NCBI RefSeq assembly: GCF_002775205.1
Contig: NC_036461.1
Span: forward strand, 18,200,015-18,264,014
Reading direction: 5' to 3'
DNA length: 64,000 nt
Source of the DNA: Xiphophorus maculatus
Lineage: Eukaryota > Chordata > Actinopteri > Cyprinodontiformes > Poeciliidae
The notes below the pieces were generated by a model, which ran no database searches, had not been told where the DNA came from, and was given only the letters and a program-made list of their open reading frames with translations. Shown here one piece after another: positions 14,180-26,650 of the stretch. The translations under genes were made by a program, and so were the position numbers. Position 1 is the first letter of the stretch. Every line of letters starts with the position of its first letter.

Positions 14180-17100
14180 ATGAATCCCGTGGATGCAACC
14201 GCTCTGTATGTGTCTGCCACCCGGGCAGTGCTGCGGTGCGACCCGCTGCAGCCTCAGACCTTCGCAGAGATGTACAAGCAGCTACCCTTCTTCCGACAGT
14301 CCCTCGCGTGTCTCGTCTGTGGTAAGCATTCTGAATATTTCTATCAGGGATACATATTTGAATAATGCATCTTTCTGTGGATTGGTTTTATGTTAAAAGC
14401 ACGCATTGAAAGCTTTTTAACCATAAAAGTTATGGGTAATAATTGGCTGAGATTTCTGTGGGCTGCAGGAGTTTCCACTATTTCTCTCGCGCTCACTACT
14501 GCGGTCTCCTTAGCAACCAAGGCTGAGATAAGCTCGTCCGTCCTCTTGACAAGACGGATGACTCTGTTGTTGTGCTTGCTGCATAGCCATGTGGTTTCTA
14601 TTCATGCTGTATTTGATCACCACGTTTTGGTGATGCGGGCTGCGTTTAATCGAAAGCAACACAGAAAAAAAAAGAAAAAAAAAAGAATGACACACCTGAC
14701 AGATTCTTGTAAATCTTGTTTGTGATTTTGTCTTGTATCTAAATGTCAGATAAGTGGAAATCGACAGGCTGGATTTTGAAGTATTTAATTGGGTTTGCTT
14801 GGTGAAAAGTTGACACTACATTCAGAAGGGCTGAATGTAGAGATGTATCGAGCAATCGCACCGAGTCAGGCTCTACTATAGTTTTTTTCCTGTTAGTTTT
14901 TCCTCCCTACTATTACTACATGGTCACCTAGGAGGAGTGAATGCTGCAACTTGCGAAGTTTCCTCAGACAGAAAACTTTTATTTGTTCATTTATTTGACC
15001 AATTTTAATAATCAACTGAACTTTTGGCTTTCTCTGATTTCTCCTTAAAACTAAAAAATAAGTATAAGATGTTTTATGTTTCCGTCACAATCGACCAATC
15101 ATTTTGTTGTGGTCTATTTACGGAATGTAGAAAAAAACCCATCTGATTTGTAGTTTTTCCAACCCACTGATCAGTCATCAGTGGGTTTCTGTGTCGCTTA
15201 ATGTGTTGAAAATCTGAATAGCAGTAAACATTGATGGTGTTTCTGGGGGTTTTTTTTGTTTGTTTTTTTTACATTAGGCAAACTCCTGGAGGACCCTATC
15301 TCCCCAACACACCCAGAGTGTCAGCATTACGTCTGCTTGGGCTGCAAAGGCCAGAAGATGCAGATCAGGTCGTCGTGCAACCGCTGCAAGGACTACTCCT
15401 GCTTCCAGGAGAACAAGCAGCTCTCTTTACTGGTGCAGTGCTACCGACAGCTCTGCCTCTACATAACTCATTCGCCACTGCTCAAGTCGATCAGCAGCCA
15501 CGTGGGAGGCTCTCCGGAGGTCATGACCTTGTTGGAGGAGGTGCTCGTGTCGCACAAAGAGGAGACGGAGGATCCGGGTTTAGCCGAAGAGGATGTGAAT
15601 CTACCTGCTCCAGAGTCCCTCACGCCCACGGAGGCGCCGCCCGCTCCTGCGGAACTCTCCGCCGTTCCTCAGAGCTCCTCCTCGGAGCCTCCGTGTTTCA
15701 ACGGGCCGCCGGATTGCAACGGACAAGCCCTGGAGGACCCGTCTTCCCCCGAGCTGGAAGTGTGTGAGGTGGTAGAGGAGCAGCAGCAGCAGCATCATCA
15801 TCTAGGTCTGTCTGTGTCTGAAACCGCCTGCAGCGGTCTAGAACTGGGTCTGAGCACTGGACCTTTAACCCCAAGGATAGGCACTGTGTGCTCACTCAGG
15901 GAGGGGGAACCTAGTACCAGGGAGCTGGAGGAGGGGGAGGTGTTGCTGCTCAGTGTAGAGGAGGTGCTACAAACGCTGGATCCCCTGCAGCCCGACCGGG
16001 ACGCTCTTCACACACACCCGGAAAGGACGCACATCGCCACAGACAAAACGCACACTCACATGTACATACAGCTGGACGCAGCCCACAACTACACCCAGAT
16101 CCACACGGGCAGGACTCACACGGTGGCGCACCACGCCACTCACACGCACCCTTCTTCCTTCGACCCGTCTCCCGCCTCCAAACCCCAGCAGGCCCGGCCC
16201 AACCGGAAGCGCTCGCGCTCCGAGAGCGACAGGGAAAAGGTGAACCCCGTCCCCATCACCTCCATCCTCCACGACTCGTCGCCCCAGTCGCACACTCCGA
16301 CCCCCGCTCACACTCAGCACACGAAGCTACCCATGCCTCCCCTCGCAGTTCCGGCGCACACGTACTCGTCATTTCCCAACGGCGCATTCCCCAAGCACAG
16401 CCGCCCCGCACAGAACCACAACAAAGGCGCCAGGAAACACGTGGACCCGAGCTCCAAGAAGCCCCACGCCAAGGCCCGCAGCGGCGGAGGCTCCAAGACG
16501 AAAGACCGGAGCAAAGACCAGCGGCCGATGTCGGGCTGCGTCTTGCCAACGCCGCCCGTCAGGCCTCCGTACAAGAAGCCGGTGGAGAAGAAGGGCTGCA
16601 AGTGTGGCAGGGCCACTCAGAACCCATCTGTTTTAACCTGCAGGGGGCAGCGATGTCCCTGTTACTCAAACCGCAAGGTGAGACCACGTTTTCAGAGTGG
16701 AGGCGTCTCTGTTTTTAAATCTTTGGATAGTTTTGTTCATGGAGCCACTAAGATTGCACATCTGTCCAGTTTTACAACAATGTTGTGGTGTTTTGTGCAA
16801 ATTATTTGTCTTATCTCCTGCATGATGGGAACCTTTGGTAAATAATTCAGCAGCGGTAATCTGTTGTGCTGAACAAATTACTAAATAAGTAAGAGTATAA
16901 CTGAATTATTTTTCTCTGCAATTTAATAAAAAAAAAAATTCTACTCATTATGATGCAGGTTCATTACACACAGAGTGACATGTTAAACGTGTTTGAGTCT
17001 ACGGTTGTGGTTCACAGCTAATAAAGATATATATAAAAAAATAAATATTACATCTATATAAGACCAGTAGAAATGTTCTGATTATTATTGAAGGTTTATC

Positions 17101-18746
17101 CGTTTCCCAGCAGATTGTAAACCCTAGACACAAAATGTCATAAATAATGTTGAGGATGCAGGTTTTGCACAAGTTTTTTTTTTTTTAACCCCAAGCATAT
17201 TACTGAAAAGTTGAGTGGAAGGAAAAACTACAAAAGCACAATTGCTAGACATGGACTGTGGCTGGAGTCAGTGTTTCAAGAGCCACCACACTCAGACGTA
17301 GACGATGGCTACGTAGACGTAGCCGTCATGTTACTTCTGTGATGTGACAGTAAGGCTATTTTAGTAATCCCTTATTCTATCAGTTAGTTGAATGATTAAT
17401 CGGATAAAACAATTGCCACATTTTGCAGGTTTTAAGCCCTTTTCATAGTCTATTAGAAGTAAGTTTAAAGATGCAAATAAACAAATAATTCAGTACATTT
17501 TTAAAATAACAGAATAAGCATTTTATTACCAAATATGCATTAACATCGCGATCTTTATCTGATTAATAAATCCATAGCAAAAGGAGCATAATAGGATATA
17601 TGCATATTTGACTAAGGATTTTTATTTTTTACTGCTCTGAGTATGTTGTTCTTCAGCAAATGGCCCTTTTGTGAATATGTATCAATATAGATTATAGAGT
17701 CTGTATAATCACCAACTCTAGTCAAGATTAATTGTTTACTAAATTAGTTGACTATTATTTCAGCAATCGAGTAATCACGATTAATTTGATTAATCGCTTG
17801 AGCCCTAGAACCAGAGACATCACAGTATCATTGAAAAAGGCCTCGACTGCTGCTCAGTGGTCCAAAGTCCTGTTGTCAGCTGAACGCCGCTTTTGCATTT
17901 CATTTGGAAATAAATTTTTATAACATCCAGAAGTGGTTCAGTGACCACGGTGTTACTGTGACTGACCAGCGTAATCGCATAAACGAAGAATGAGAGACGC
18001 CAGAGCCAACAATGGCTGTGGGGATGCTACAAGCTAATGTAGCATGTAGCATTTCATTCCACATTGTTGCTGTAATTCTACCGAAATGGAGCCCGGGCAG
18101 ATGCTGTATAGTACATGTATTTTTCAGCAAAACGACAACAATAAAGTTTTTTTTTTTAATTACTGTTATGATATTCTAATAATTCAATATTGCGTTTTAA
18201 TTAGCGATAACTCAGGATTACTAAAATAAATGATCAAAGTATATCGTTCTGTGTGGAATGAAACTACGTGTTATATGACTTTAATTTCTTTTGATTGAAA
18301 CACTGAAGTTAACGTGTTGTTATTTACTGAGTTGCAACAGCGGTGCTTATCTTCAATAATGAGTCGATGTACAAAGTTACGTAGTTTCTGTGCAGCGCTC
18401 GTGCGTACTGTCCGAGTTGCGTCATCTCTGTCGTCTTCCCCAGGCGTGCTTGGACTGTATCTGCCGGGGCTGCCAGAACTCCTACATGGCCAACGGCGAG
18501 AAGAAACTGGAGGCCTTCGCCGTGCCCGAGAAGGCCCTGGAGCAGACACGGCTCACCCTCGGCATCAACCTGACCAGCATCACGGCGGCCGCGGCTCTCC
18601 GTAACCCGGCGACCACCAGCATCCGCGCTAACACCCTCCTCAACGTCACCACGGCGACGGGGACTCCTGTGACCACGGCCTTCCTGTCCGCCAGCCCGCC
18701 ACAGGATGCTAACTTTGACGACAGCTTGGAGCTGCTGATTGGCTGA
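14180..18746 (+). CDS. msl2: E3 ubiquitin-protein ligase MSL2
   Basis: MSL2 is the RING subunit of the male-specific-lethal chromatin complex. In vertebrates it partners MSL1/MOF in H4K16 acetylation and ubiquitinates histone H2B. Coding exons are 14180-14321, 15278-16677 and 18444-18746, joining in frame to 614 residues (human 577). It starts MNPVDATALYVSATRAVL, as in mammals. The RING finger (about residues 44-90) begins at the exon 1/2 join: CLVCG, then CQHYVCLGCKGQKM and SCNRCKDY. The middle is a low-complexity His/Thr/Pro/Ser-rich linker with a conserved LLLSVEEVL and a basic NRKRSRSESD patch. The C-terminal CXC domain (about 485-527) has KKGCKCGRATQNPSVLTC followed by RGQRCPCYSNRKACLDC, split by intron 2. 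Donors are GTAAGC and GTGAGA. The linker is longer and more His-rich than in human. Identification is firm. Confidence 0.97.
17340..17806. mobile_element. hAT-like MITE remnant in msl2 intron 2
   Basis: The right part (about 17760-17806) reads AATCGAGTAATCACGATTAA then ATCGCTTGAGCCCTAG. The left part (about 17375-17410) has a matching TTAGTTGAATGATTAATCGG. Such ends fit the abundant fish family starting AGGGCTGCAACTAACGATT, known to me from general experience. The left terminus is eroded. Confidence 0.45.
17840..18060 (+). pseudogene. Tc1/mariner transposase fragments
   Basis: Two short translated pieces resemble Tc1-type transposase. The first is AAQWSKVLLSAERRFCISFG at about 17850-17910, compared with the usual WSKVLFSDESKF block. 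The second is QKWFSDHGVTVTD at about 17929-17967, close to the region before the last catalytic Glu. They are in different frames with a deletion between them, and the catalytic Asp-Glu of the first block is lost. The element is dead. Confidence 0.5.
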
Positions 18747-20150
18747 TTGGCAGAAAATCGGAAAAAACAAAACAAACGGGGGAAAAAAAACACGACAACA
18801 CAGCGTGGTGCTGATTGAATGTGACGGCTGATTATCCACCCGTTTCCGCCAGCTCCCTCTTAGGGAGGACTCGACTCATGGCAGCTATGTGTCTGTCCTG
18901 TTCTGTAACCTGCTGGTTTTCTGTACTGGAAAACGCTGACTAGTGAGATTAGCATGGGTGTGCCAAAGCCTCCTGTATCGTGCCTGTGCACTGGTGTGTA
19001 TTGTTGCCAGTCTGTAGGTATATACTCTATTCCAAGGATGTTCTGTTCTTCAGAGGTGCTTTTTTTCAGCTTATAGACCACAGATTTACTGTAAGAGGCA
19101 ATAGAAACCCATTCCAAGTTTTGTTCATTTGCACACAAATATGTGCAGATTTTTACTCTTTTTAAAAGTAAAAAAAACAAACAAAAAAAAAACATCTGTC
19201 AGTAGCGTAATTTTTTATTATGATTTCATCTTCACCATTCTGAGTGTTATTCCTAAAAATATGAAATGTGTCATGTTATCAGGACCCCTTCCTAATCCCT
19301 AACCCCGTACACGAGCACACTTTAATTTGGAAATCGGACTAAGCGTTACACAAGACACCCTGTCTAAATGCTCCCAGCTGTTTGGGAGTTTGTTTTAAAC
19401 AGCATGCTTTTTACTTTTAATGAGATCATCCTGAGGCACTTGCCCCGTGTTGGAGGCAAACCGTGGGTTTTCATCGTCACAGCAATAGGAATACCCAATG
19501 AGGAGGCTCGCTGCTCCTGTCCGGTTACAGTTTTGTGACTGTAATCAATCGTCAGTCCTCAAAAACTAACACACTTGTTCATGACTATATGTGTATAGAG
19601 GTCAACTGAAGCCATAGTTCTATCAGAAAGTTTCCTTTAAACTTCCCAACACACACACACGTGGAGTCCTGATTAATCAGAGATTATACCAGATTTATTT
19701 TTGATACTGTTGGAGGTTTGGTATCCAAGGGTTTTGGTTATATCACAAAGAAACGTTTCACGAGGCTGTGTGTCGTCTGTGTTTGTGTTTACCTTCTCAG
19801 CTGTAACTCTAACATGTCCGTCAGTCCAGTATTGGTGACCAAAAAAAAACCAACTGAACAGAGAGAAAATACAACTTCTCTACTCATGGACCAGGAAAGT
19901 AGCAGGTGGACTTTAAGTTTGATCAGCAGACGTGTCCTATCTTCCTGTGTGTGTGTGTGTGTGTGTGTGGGTTTCAAAGATGTATTTGTTTTGGGCATTA
20001 CTTGAACCCTTAATTTTGTTTTTTCTATGTCTTTTTTTTTTGTAATGTAAAAGTCTTGTTTGGGGAGTGACAGTTATTTGCTGAAACATTCACTGCCATA
20101 TTATGGAGATATGTAACAACATGAATTAAAAGATAGTTTTTTACTTTTTC
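18747..20150 (+). other. msl2 3' UTR (inferred)
   Basis: There is no other gene between the msl2 stop and the poly(A) signal at 20125. The stretch includes A- and T-runs and a TG repeat at about 19947-19969. The extent is inferred from the poly(A) signal. Confidence 0.5.
20125..20130 (+). terminator. Candidate msl2 poly(A) signal
   Basis: ATTAAA is followed 15-50 bases later by a T- and GT-rich stretch (20136-20175), as expected of a cleavage and polyadenylation site. Confidence 0.5.
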
Positions 20151-20162
20151 AGTTTTGTGTCT

Positions 20163-20168
20163 TTTATT
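20163..20168 (-). terminator. Candidate tnfsf10 poly(A) signal
   Basis: TTTATT on the plus strand reads AATAAA on the minus strand, about 815 bases past the tnfsf10 stop. It lies only about 35 bases from the opposing msl2 signal, so the two transcripts would end in, or overlap across, the same stretch. Confidence 0.35.
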
Positions 20169-20982
20169 GTGTGGACAGATGTGATCAAAGGAAGAGTTTT
20201 CCTCAATTTTTTCATATTATGTAGGTCAGAACCTGTTAAGTCGCTTAGATTCAAGGCATAGCTTTCGTCATCATACATTCATCTTAGTCAGAAAAGTTTG
20301 ATTTTGGGATTGTACTCATTGTTTTAGATGCATTTTCAGTCAACCCTAAAAAAAGAACTGGTCAAAGTATCGACCGACTCTGATGAATATAATTATTAAA
20401 AAATTAAGTATGACCGACTGAAAATTGAGACTTGTAGTTCAAAACAGTTCATATCAAATCAGGAAAATGATATTTGCTGAGAAAATAGACCCAGAGTACA
20501 CTAAGCTCAACGTAATATCTACAAGTTTTACTTTTTACACCCTGAGAAAAAACATCTCAAGTAAATCCATTTATCAGTATGAATACATTTGTAAACAATA
20601 CCATATATGAGAAAACCAAGTTTGTGTCCATCGCTGGAAAACACTGAAAAATCACACAGTGACGTCCATTTGGTCAATTCTCTCGACAGAGAGCAATCCC
20701 AATGTTTGCAATTCAGTTTCTCCAACTTAATGCATGTGCGTTCTTGTTTCCAGCCACTGCTACATATGATCTGTGCTCACAGGTCACTGCTGGAATATAT
20801 GCACAGCATAAACAGCTAATCTTCATTCCTTTTTGAGCGGCGGTGCATTCAGAGTTTTCCTTTGCAGCTTAGAGCGATCCCAGCTCCGCTCTCCATAAGA
20901 AGATCTTGTCTTCCAGTCCCGTTTCTTCCCATGGTGACTGATGTAGTCTACTGACGACTCCGGAAAGCCTCTGTTAACGCCG

Positions 20983-23900
20983 TTAGTCCACCAGGAAAGC
21001 CCCAAAGTAGCTCGCCCTCCCGTCCATCTCCATGGCGCTGGCATTGCTGACGGTGACGAAAAGGCGGTCGGCTGGCTGCAGGAAAGCGGTGCCGGCCTGA
21101 TGCAGGGAGAAGAGGCCTGGCTCCTGACCCCGAGGCCAGCACACGCTCCGGGACGATTTCATCAACAGGATGGGTCCTGTGTAGGAACTCATCTGCAGGG
21201 GATTAAACAACAATTTACATATCATCGCTGCCGCGTCGGTATTTCATTATCTACCGATACAAAAGCTGAACCTTTTTATAAATGTACTGGACAAGTTCTG
21301 CTCCCTGATCGTCTGCTGCTTCCCCGTCTGTCTCCCCCACAGACGGAAGCCTAAAGTAGGTCTGGGCGTAGACGTAGTACAAGCCTGCACTTGGTACGAG
21401 CAGCTCCCCTCCTTTAAGCTCCATGTTCTGCAGGAAGGACAGACCCCTCTGGCCCTCCCACGCTCGGATGCGCTCGCCAGAGTACCCCCTGCTGCTCCGC
21501 GGGCCTGCAACAGCACCAACCATGGTTATTTGGAGGCCGGTGCCCATCATCGCAGATCATTTGGGAGTGCAAGAGCCAGCGTTAAGTGTAAACAGTCACC
21601 ACTGGAGAAAAGTACAAAGCAAATTGCAAAGACTTGTTCACAGAGTACACAATGTTACCAGATGTGCCCACAGGCCAGAGTGTATCTTTAAAGAAATCAT
21701 TGAACTGAAATAGGAACAAAGATGTCATCAGTCATAATGCTGCCAATAGTTAAAAGCATTGTAACATCTAAAGACAAGCCAGACTGAGAAGTTAAACAGA
21801 TCATCTAAAGTCTGGAGCCATGTGTAGAAATGTTAAGCGTTTTGAAAATGACTTGTCTCACCATCAGTCCTACCATATACAGGCAATGATGTCACGACTG
21901 CACTTTGATAGAAAAATGTGTGATACGGATTTTTTCTTGGCATCTTGCAAAGCAGCCTATTTTTATTTTTTGTACCAAGAACCGAGGTTTCATATTTGGA
22001 CATACTTAATGACTTCATTCAATTTCACGGTAATCTAACAACATGAAACAGTTTATGAATCTGTTTCATAAAACATATGTACTTTAGAAAATTTATTACA
22101 CTTCAAAAATTCCAACATATACTTTACCCTTTCCAGAAATACAAAAAAGAGCTACACAGTAAAGTAATTTTCGGTTATAGACTAAGCATCTCATAACTAT
22201 AGCTTTAAGCTTTACCTTTAACCTGTAATTTAATAAATATATAAACATGAATAATAATAAAAAATAATAAAAATAATTAAAGAGAATTCAATCAGGTTTC
22301 GAAATATATATTTCAATATTTTTTGCATGTAGTTCAATGAAGACAGGCTGAAGTGACTGATTTTTGCCCCATGACTTCAAGGTTTTTTGGAATAACACGG
22401 CCAATCAATAAAAAAAAAGTCACATTGTGTTATTGTTAAAATTCTTTGCAATGACATCCAGCCACCCACAAAACAACTTTAGCTTATGTCATCCTTTTAT
22501 TGTCTTAAACACATCAAAAGTAAAACTCGGTGCCACTCAAACCGGAGGACTTACTTTACCCCAGAAGGGGGCGTGAATGTTATGCAAGGAGAAGCATGGG
22601 AGAAGTCTTGAATCCATTATGTATTCTAACAGTTGGCAGATATGAGTGAAATAAAAGAAAATAAATATCGTGTGAACTTAAAAAGCAGAGTGTCAGCGGC
22701 AAGACATGAAAGAGTTTAAGTCGTCAATTGCTGCGCAAGTAAGGAGGAACATTTTGCGTTGTGTTTGTCAGACAGTGATTTTGCGCGATTTATGATAAGT
22801 GATTTTTTTCTAATTGACGCATTATGACAGTTTGAGGTGATGTGTGATAAAGCGCAGATCATCTCAAACTTGATGTCCTGAACATGTCAATGTGTGCATT
22901 GTACACCACAATCATCCACAGTCACTAGATCTCAACCTAACAGTTCATGTATGCAAAAAAAAAAAAAAAAAAAAATCCTCCATGCATTATGTTTTTTGAT
23001 GAGCTGGACAATAATAAGGCTGAATACTAGTGTAACGTTTTCTAAGAATCATAAAATTTTTCTGGTGTTTCGAACGGAAGCTGCAGGTCCTGACAGACCC
23101 AGGTATGAGGAGGTAACTGAATCTGAGCACCTTGGATTGCCCGGAGGCCAATTCCTCACCTTTTGCCCCGGAAAGGAAGGCTGAGCATTGTCAAGATTTG
23201 CATTGAAAAAGAAGCCTCTCTTACAAACTTTCACTTGTGCTCTCAATGACTCAATTTGTGCTAAATGCTTTTGCCTAAAGCCACAATAAACTGAATCTTA
23301 CTTTCTGGTGCTGCTGGAGCCTTTGACGATGAGGCAACACCGGTCACATGGGCAGCGACTTTAGGAAGAGGGACCCCACGGACCCCAGGGCCCAAGATAG
23401 GCAGCACTCCCGTCAACTTATCTGTAGGAAACCCAAACAGACAGAAACAAAACACTCACCACAGGGCATTTTTAGTGGGAAAAGTCACACACAAGCCTGT
23501 TATTAGTCAATGGGGGGATTGTTCTTACTTCTCATAGCAGTGGATATCTCCCTCTGGAATCTGTCAGCAATCTTCTGCAGGGAAAACAGAGAAAGGCAGA
23601 GGAAAGCGCAAATGAATTGGCCAACAAGTTATCTATTATCCCAAACACAATGGCATTTTTAACTAAGTCATATTCGTTCACCAGAACTGATGAGGATCCC
23701 GCAGTCATCTGCGTAGTTGATAGAACGAGTCAGATTATGGTCTAAATATGGGATGTTCCGAAAAGAAACACTAAAATGTATATCTTCAATTGGGTTTATA
23801 ACATTCAGTGACAGACATTTTCCCAACATATACCCTTTTAAAGATGCAAAATGAGGGTTAAAAAAATTAGAGCTACAAATGGTTAGGAATGTTGGCAAAA

Positions 23901-25296
23901 TAGTTTAAACAAAAAAAAAAAAAAGTCAAACCTTCTCGATGTGGTAGTGGAGCTGCTGTGTGACCTGCCAACAGGGATCACTGCTTTTCCTGCCCTCGGC
24001 TGCTGGGTCCTGGAACTCTGACTGCAGCTTCGCATGTGTCAGACAGGATACGCTGCTCCGGGAAAAACTGTCCTGCATCTGGCAATTTAAAATAAACTCA
24101 GTTAATGAAACTCAAAAAATAAGGGGGGTGGAGAAACATGTTTAGCCGCATTATTCTTCAGAGCGAAGTGCCAACAAGCTGAGTATACCAGCAAGGGTAC
24201 ATGACAGATTACACACTGCAGCTTTTAAACGATTTACAGTGCTGGGCAAAAGTATTCTTTATATTTAATCATCCTACAACCAGAATGTGCAATAAATGTC
24301 CCTAGGATTTCATATGACAGGCTGACACAAAGTAGAGAATAATAGTTAAGATCCAAATCTTCCACATTTTTTTCATAAATGATATATATTTTTTGAAAGA
24401 TAATTATTTTCAGGTCTAACACCCAAAGTGAAAAATTTCAAAGGCGTTTAGTTTGTTGTGAAGATAACTAGCTTACCTGTTTTTTGTTCCCCCCAGTCAT
24501 TTCTTATTATACCACGTATTAGTAACTTACCAATACAAGTAAATGCGCCACATCAAACTGGCTGCCATTTTTGGTCGCAACCAGCCACACACACTAAGCA
24601 TCCCGTAAACAAAAAAACGTCATTAACTCATAAGAGGTCCCAGGTGTGATCGATGAGGGGTGGGATTTTATTACCAAAACCAGCCAATGAGGGCCCAGAA
24701 CAGGAGCCGTCAGACTTCGTAAGCGCCGTCTCCACACTTGTCACAAGCGCCACACCGACCTATTCAAGCTCGCGATACGTGTTGTTTTTGTGTGCCACAG
24801 CCCATTCAGTGCGAACAAATCCCATTTCCTCCCATTGTTTCAGGTTATATACTCGCCCTACTGTCTCCTTTTTTATTATCCGGTGTTGAGCAGAAACTCC
24901 CACAGGATTGTGTGGAACCTAAACACGTCGCCACCCTCCTCAACGGTGAATAAAGTCACTCTGGTGCGTTTTTTAAAAAAAAAAAAAAAAAGTGGGATAA
25001 CGTAGTACGCGTCATGTTTGTTTGCAAAAGTGACGCTTTTAGATCGGCTTGATAACCAACGTGATAGGTACGCGCCCGTATTGATAAGTCTATGAAAAAA
25101 GTTCGCTGTTTTAATGCTGCCATTAGCAGAAAGAAGCTGGTGCACCACCTCGAACACAGCGCAGCCAAAACGCATGTCTTACCGTGTTCAAGACTTTGTG
25201 GAAGTACATGAAGCTTATGGCCACCGCGACCGTCTGCAGGAGGATAGCTGCGAGTATTGTGAGGCCAAGGCACTGGAGGGAGAGAGAGATGGCCAT
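20983..25296 (-). CDS. tnfsf10: TNF superfamily member 10 (TRAIL-type ligand)
   Basis: This is a type II membrane cytokine that, as a trimer, engages death receptors. Coding exons, high to low: 25296-25183, 24078-23932, 23574-23529, 23421-23302, 21504-21272 and 21192-20983. They join in frame to 289 residues (human TRAIL 281). The start is the first ATG after an in-frame stop near 25372. Residues about 8-31 are the signal anchor (LQCLGLTILAAILLQTVAVA). Exon 2 keeps DPCWQV, as in TRAIL. The TNF homology domain starts near KVAAHVTG and contains GLYYVYAQTYFR, QYIYKK, GPILLMKSSRSVCW and ends SYFGAFLVD. The Cys in SVCW (about residue 238) corresponds to TRAIL Cys230, which binds zinc at the trimer axis. 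A 79-bp intron (21193-21271) splits the domain. Fish have several TRAIL-like paralogues; which one this is cannot be told here. Confidence 0.92.
22955..22976. repeat. Poly(A) run in tnfsf10 intron 4
   Basis: This is a pure run of about 20 A, possibly the tail of an old retroposed insertion. No clear element is visible upstream. The rest of intron 4 (21505-23301) shows nothing recognisable. Confidence 0.6.
24235..24440. repeat. High-copy fish repeat fragment in tnfsf10 intron 1
   Basis: It begins CAGTGCTGGGCAAAAGTATT and contains GACAGGCTGACACAAAGTAG, matching the consensus start of the dispersed family seen again at 29808 and 41815. Confidence 0.55.
24510..24660. repeat. Dispersed repeat, copy 1
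   Basis: This lies in tnfsf10 intron 1. It shares AAGCATCCCGTAAACAAAAA and GGTCCCAGGTGTGATCGATG with 25702-25837 in the same orientation. A weaker relative (ACCAGCCAAACACACGAAGC) is at about 29461. Confidence 0.75.
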
Positions 25297-25297
25297 A

Positions 25298-25576
25298 TCA
25301 CAGAGTTCGGAGACACCTTGAAGTCCGGCGAAGTAGGAAATCACCTCCAGCCCACTGCACGGCGAGTTTGATCAAACACCTCTGCGTTTCTGCTGGGAAG
25401 CATGAGGGTGGGAGGAACAGTGCAACAGAGTCTGGAGGTGGAGCAGAGAGAGGAGGCTTGAAGAGTTTCAGCTTCCTCAAGATGTCACTGTTATTGAACA
25501 TATCCGAGCTTGGCGCATTTAAACGCTGCTGCGTTTCAAGCTCCGGGTGGTGTTGGAAAGTGGGGTGATTTTCCAT
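25298..25576 (-). other. Upstream frame overlapping the tnfsf10 5' region
   Basis: An ATG frame of 92 codons begins MENHPTFQHHPEL in a different frame. It stops two bases before the tnfsf10 start codon. If it lies in the mRNA it would act as an inhibitory upstream ORF. It has no recognisable domain. Confidence 0.25.
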
Positions 25577-25701
25577 CGTGAAGCAATGCAGCAAACGACC
25601 TCAATACAGTCCCTGTATTAGGGTTGTTTCCTGTAGGAAATACTAACCAAAGCAATTTCTAATGTTTGGATAGAAATTGGATAGATTATCATTATATTAA
25701 T

Positions 25702-25837
25702 CACCACGCATTAGTAACTTACTAATAAAAGTAAATGGCTGCCATTTTTGGACGCAACCAGCCAAACACATTAAGCATCCCGTAAACAAAAAACGTCATT
25801 AACTCATAAGTGGTCCCAGGTGTGATCGATGAGGGGT
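25702..25837. repeat. Dispersed repeat, copy 2
   Basis: This is the second copy of the 24510-24660 repeat, upstream of tnfsf10 exon 1. It differs by small deletions and substitutions. Confidence 0.75.
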
Positions 25838-25984
25838 CGGTGTAATTGTGTGCCTATTACAAAAATAATAGGTACACAATTTATTTTTGTAATTCAGTTC
25901 GAAAAGTGAATAATAAGAAGGGTTTTTGAAATAATATTGTGAGTTTTCTGAAAAGTATGACCATATATTAGTATGTTTCATTAG

Positions 25985-26050
25985 TTGGGGCTCTTTATGC
26001 ATAATTTACTGCATCAATGCGGCGTGGCATGGAGGTGATCAGTCTCTGAT
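25985..26050. repeat. Short dispersed repeat fragment
   Basis: GTTGGGGCTCTTTATGCATA and the following TTACTGCATCAATGC match GGTTGGGGCTCCTTATGTTT and TTACTGTATCAATGC at about 61738-61780. The family is not named. Confidence 0.5.
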
Positions 26051-26422
26051 TCTTTTTAGGGTTTAGGTCAGGTTAGTTCACCGGCCGGTTAAGTACAGTG
26101 ATACCAAAGCGAGTTGCTCTTCTAAAAAAAAATTTGCCACACGTGCGAGCTGACTTTATATTAGAAAAAACAACAACAACAACAAAACACTGGGCCAGCA
26201 TCAAGAGATGACATAGCTCCCCAAATTATGACAGACTATGCAGACATCAAAATCAATCTGGTTGTCTCTGTTGTAGGGTTGGATTAACAAAAAGAAGGGA
26301 ACAGTTGCAGCCCATTTCCTGCATGGGCCTGTGTGTGCTGGCTCCTAAAGTACTGACTCCAGCTGAAGTCAACACCTTGTGATTCGTAAGTAGGCTTTGT
26401 CCTCCTCAGACTGAAATGAACT

Positions 26423-26650
<228 letters not shown>

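Noticed and set aside
15231-15767. 178-codon plus-strand frame inside msl2 exon 2
   Set aside because: It is in another frame of a well-identified coding exon; GC-rich coding sequence keeps shadow frames open.
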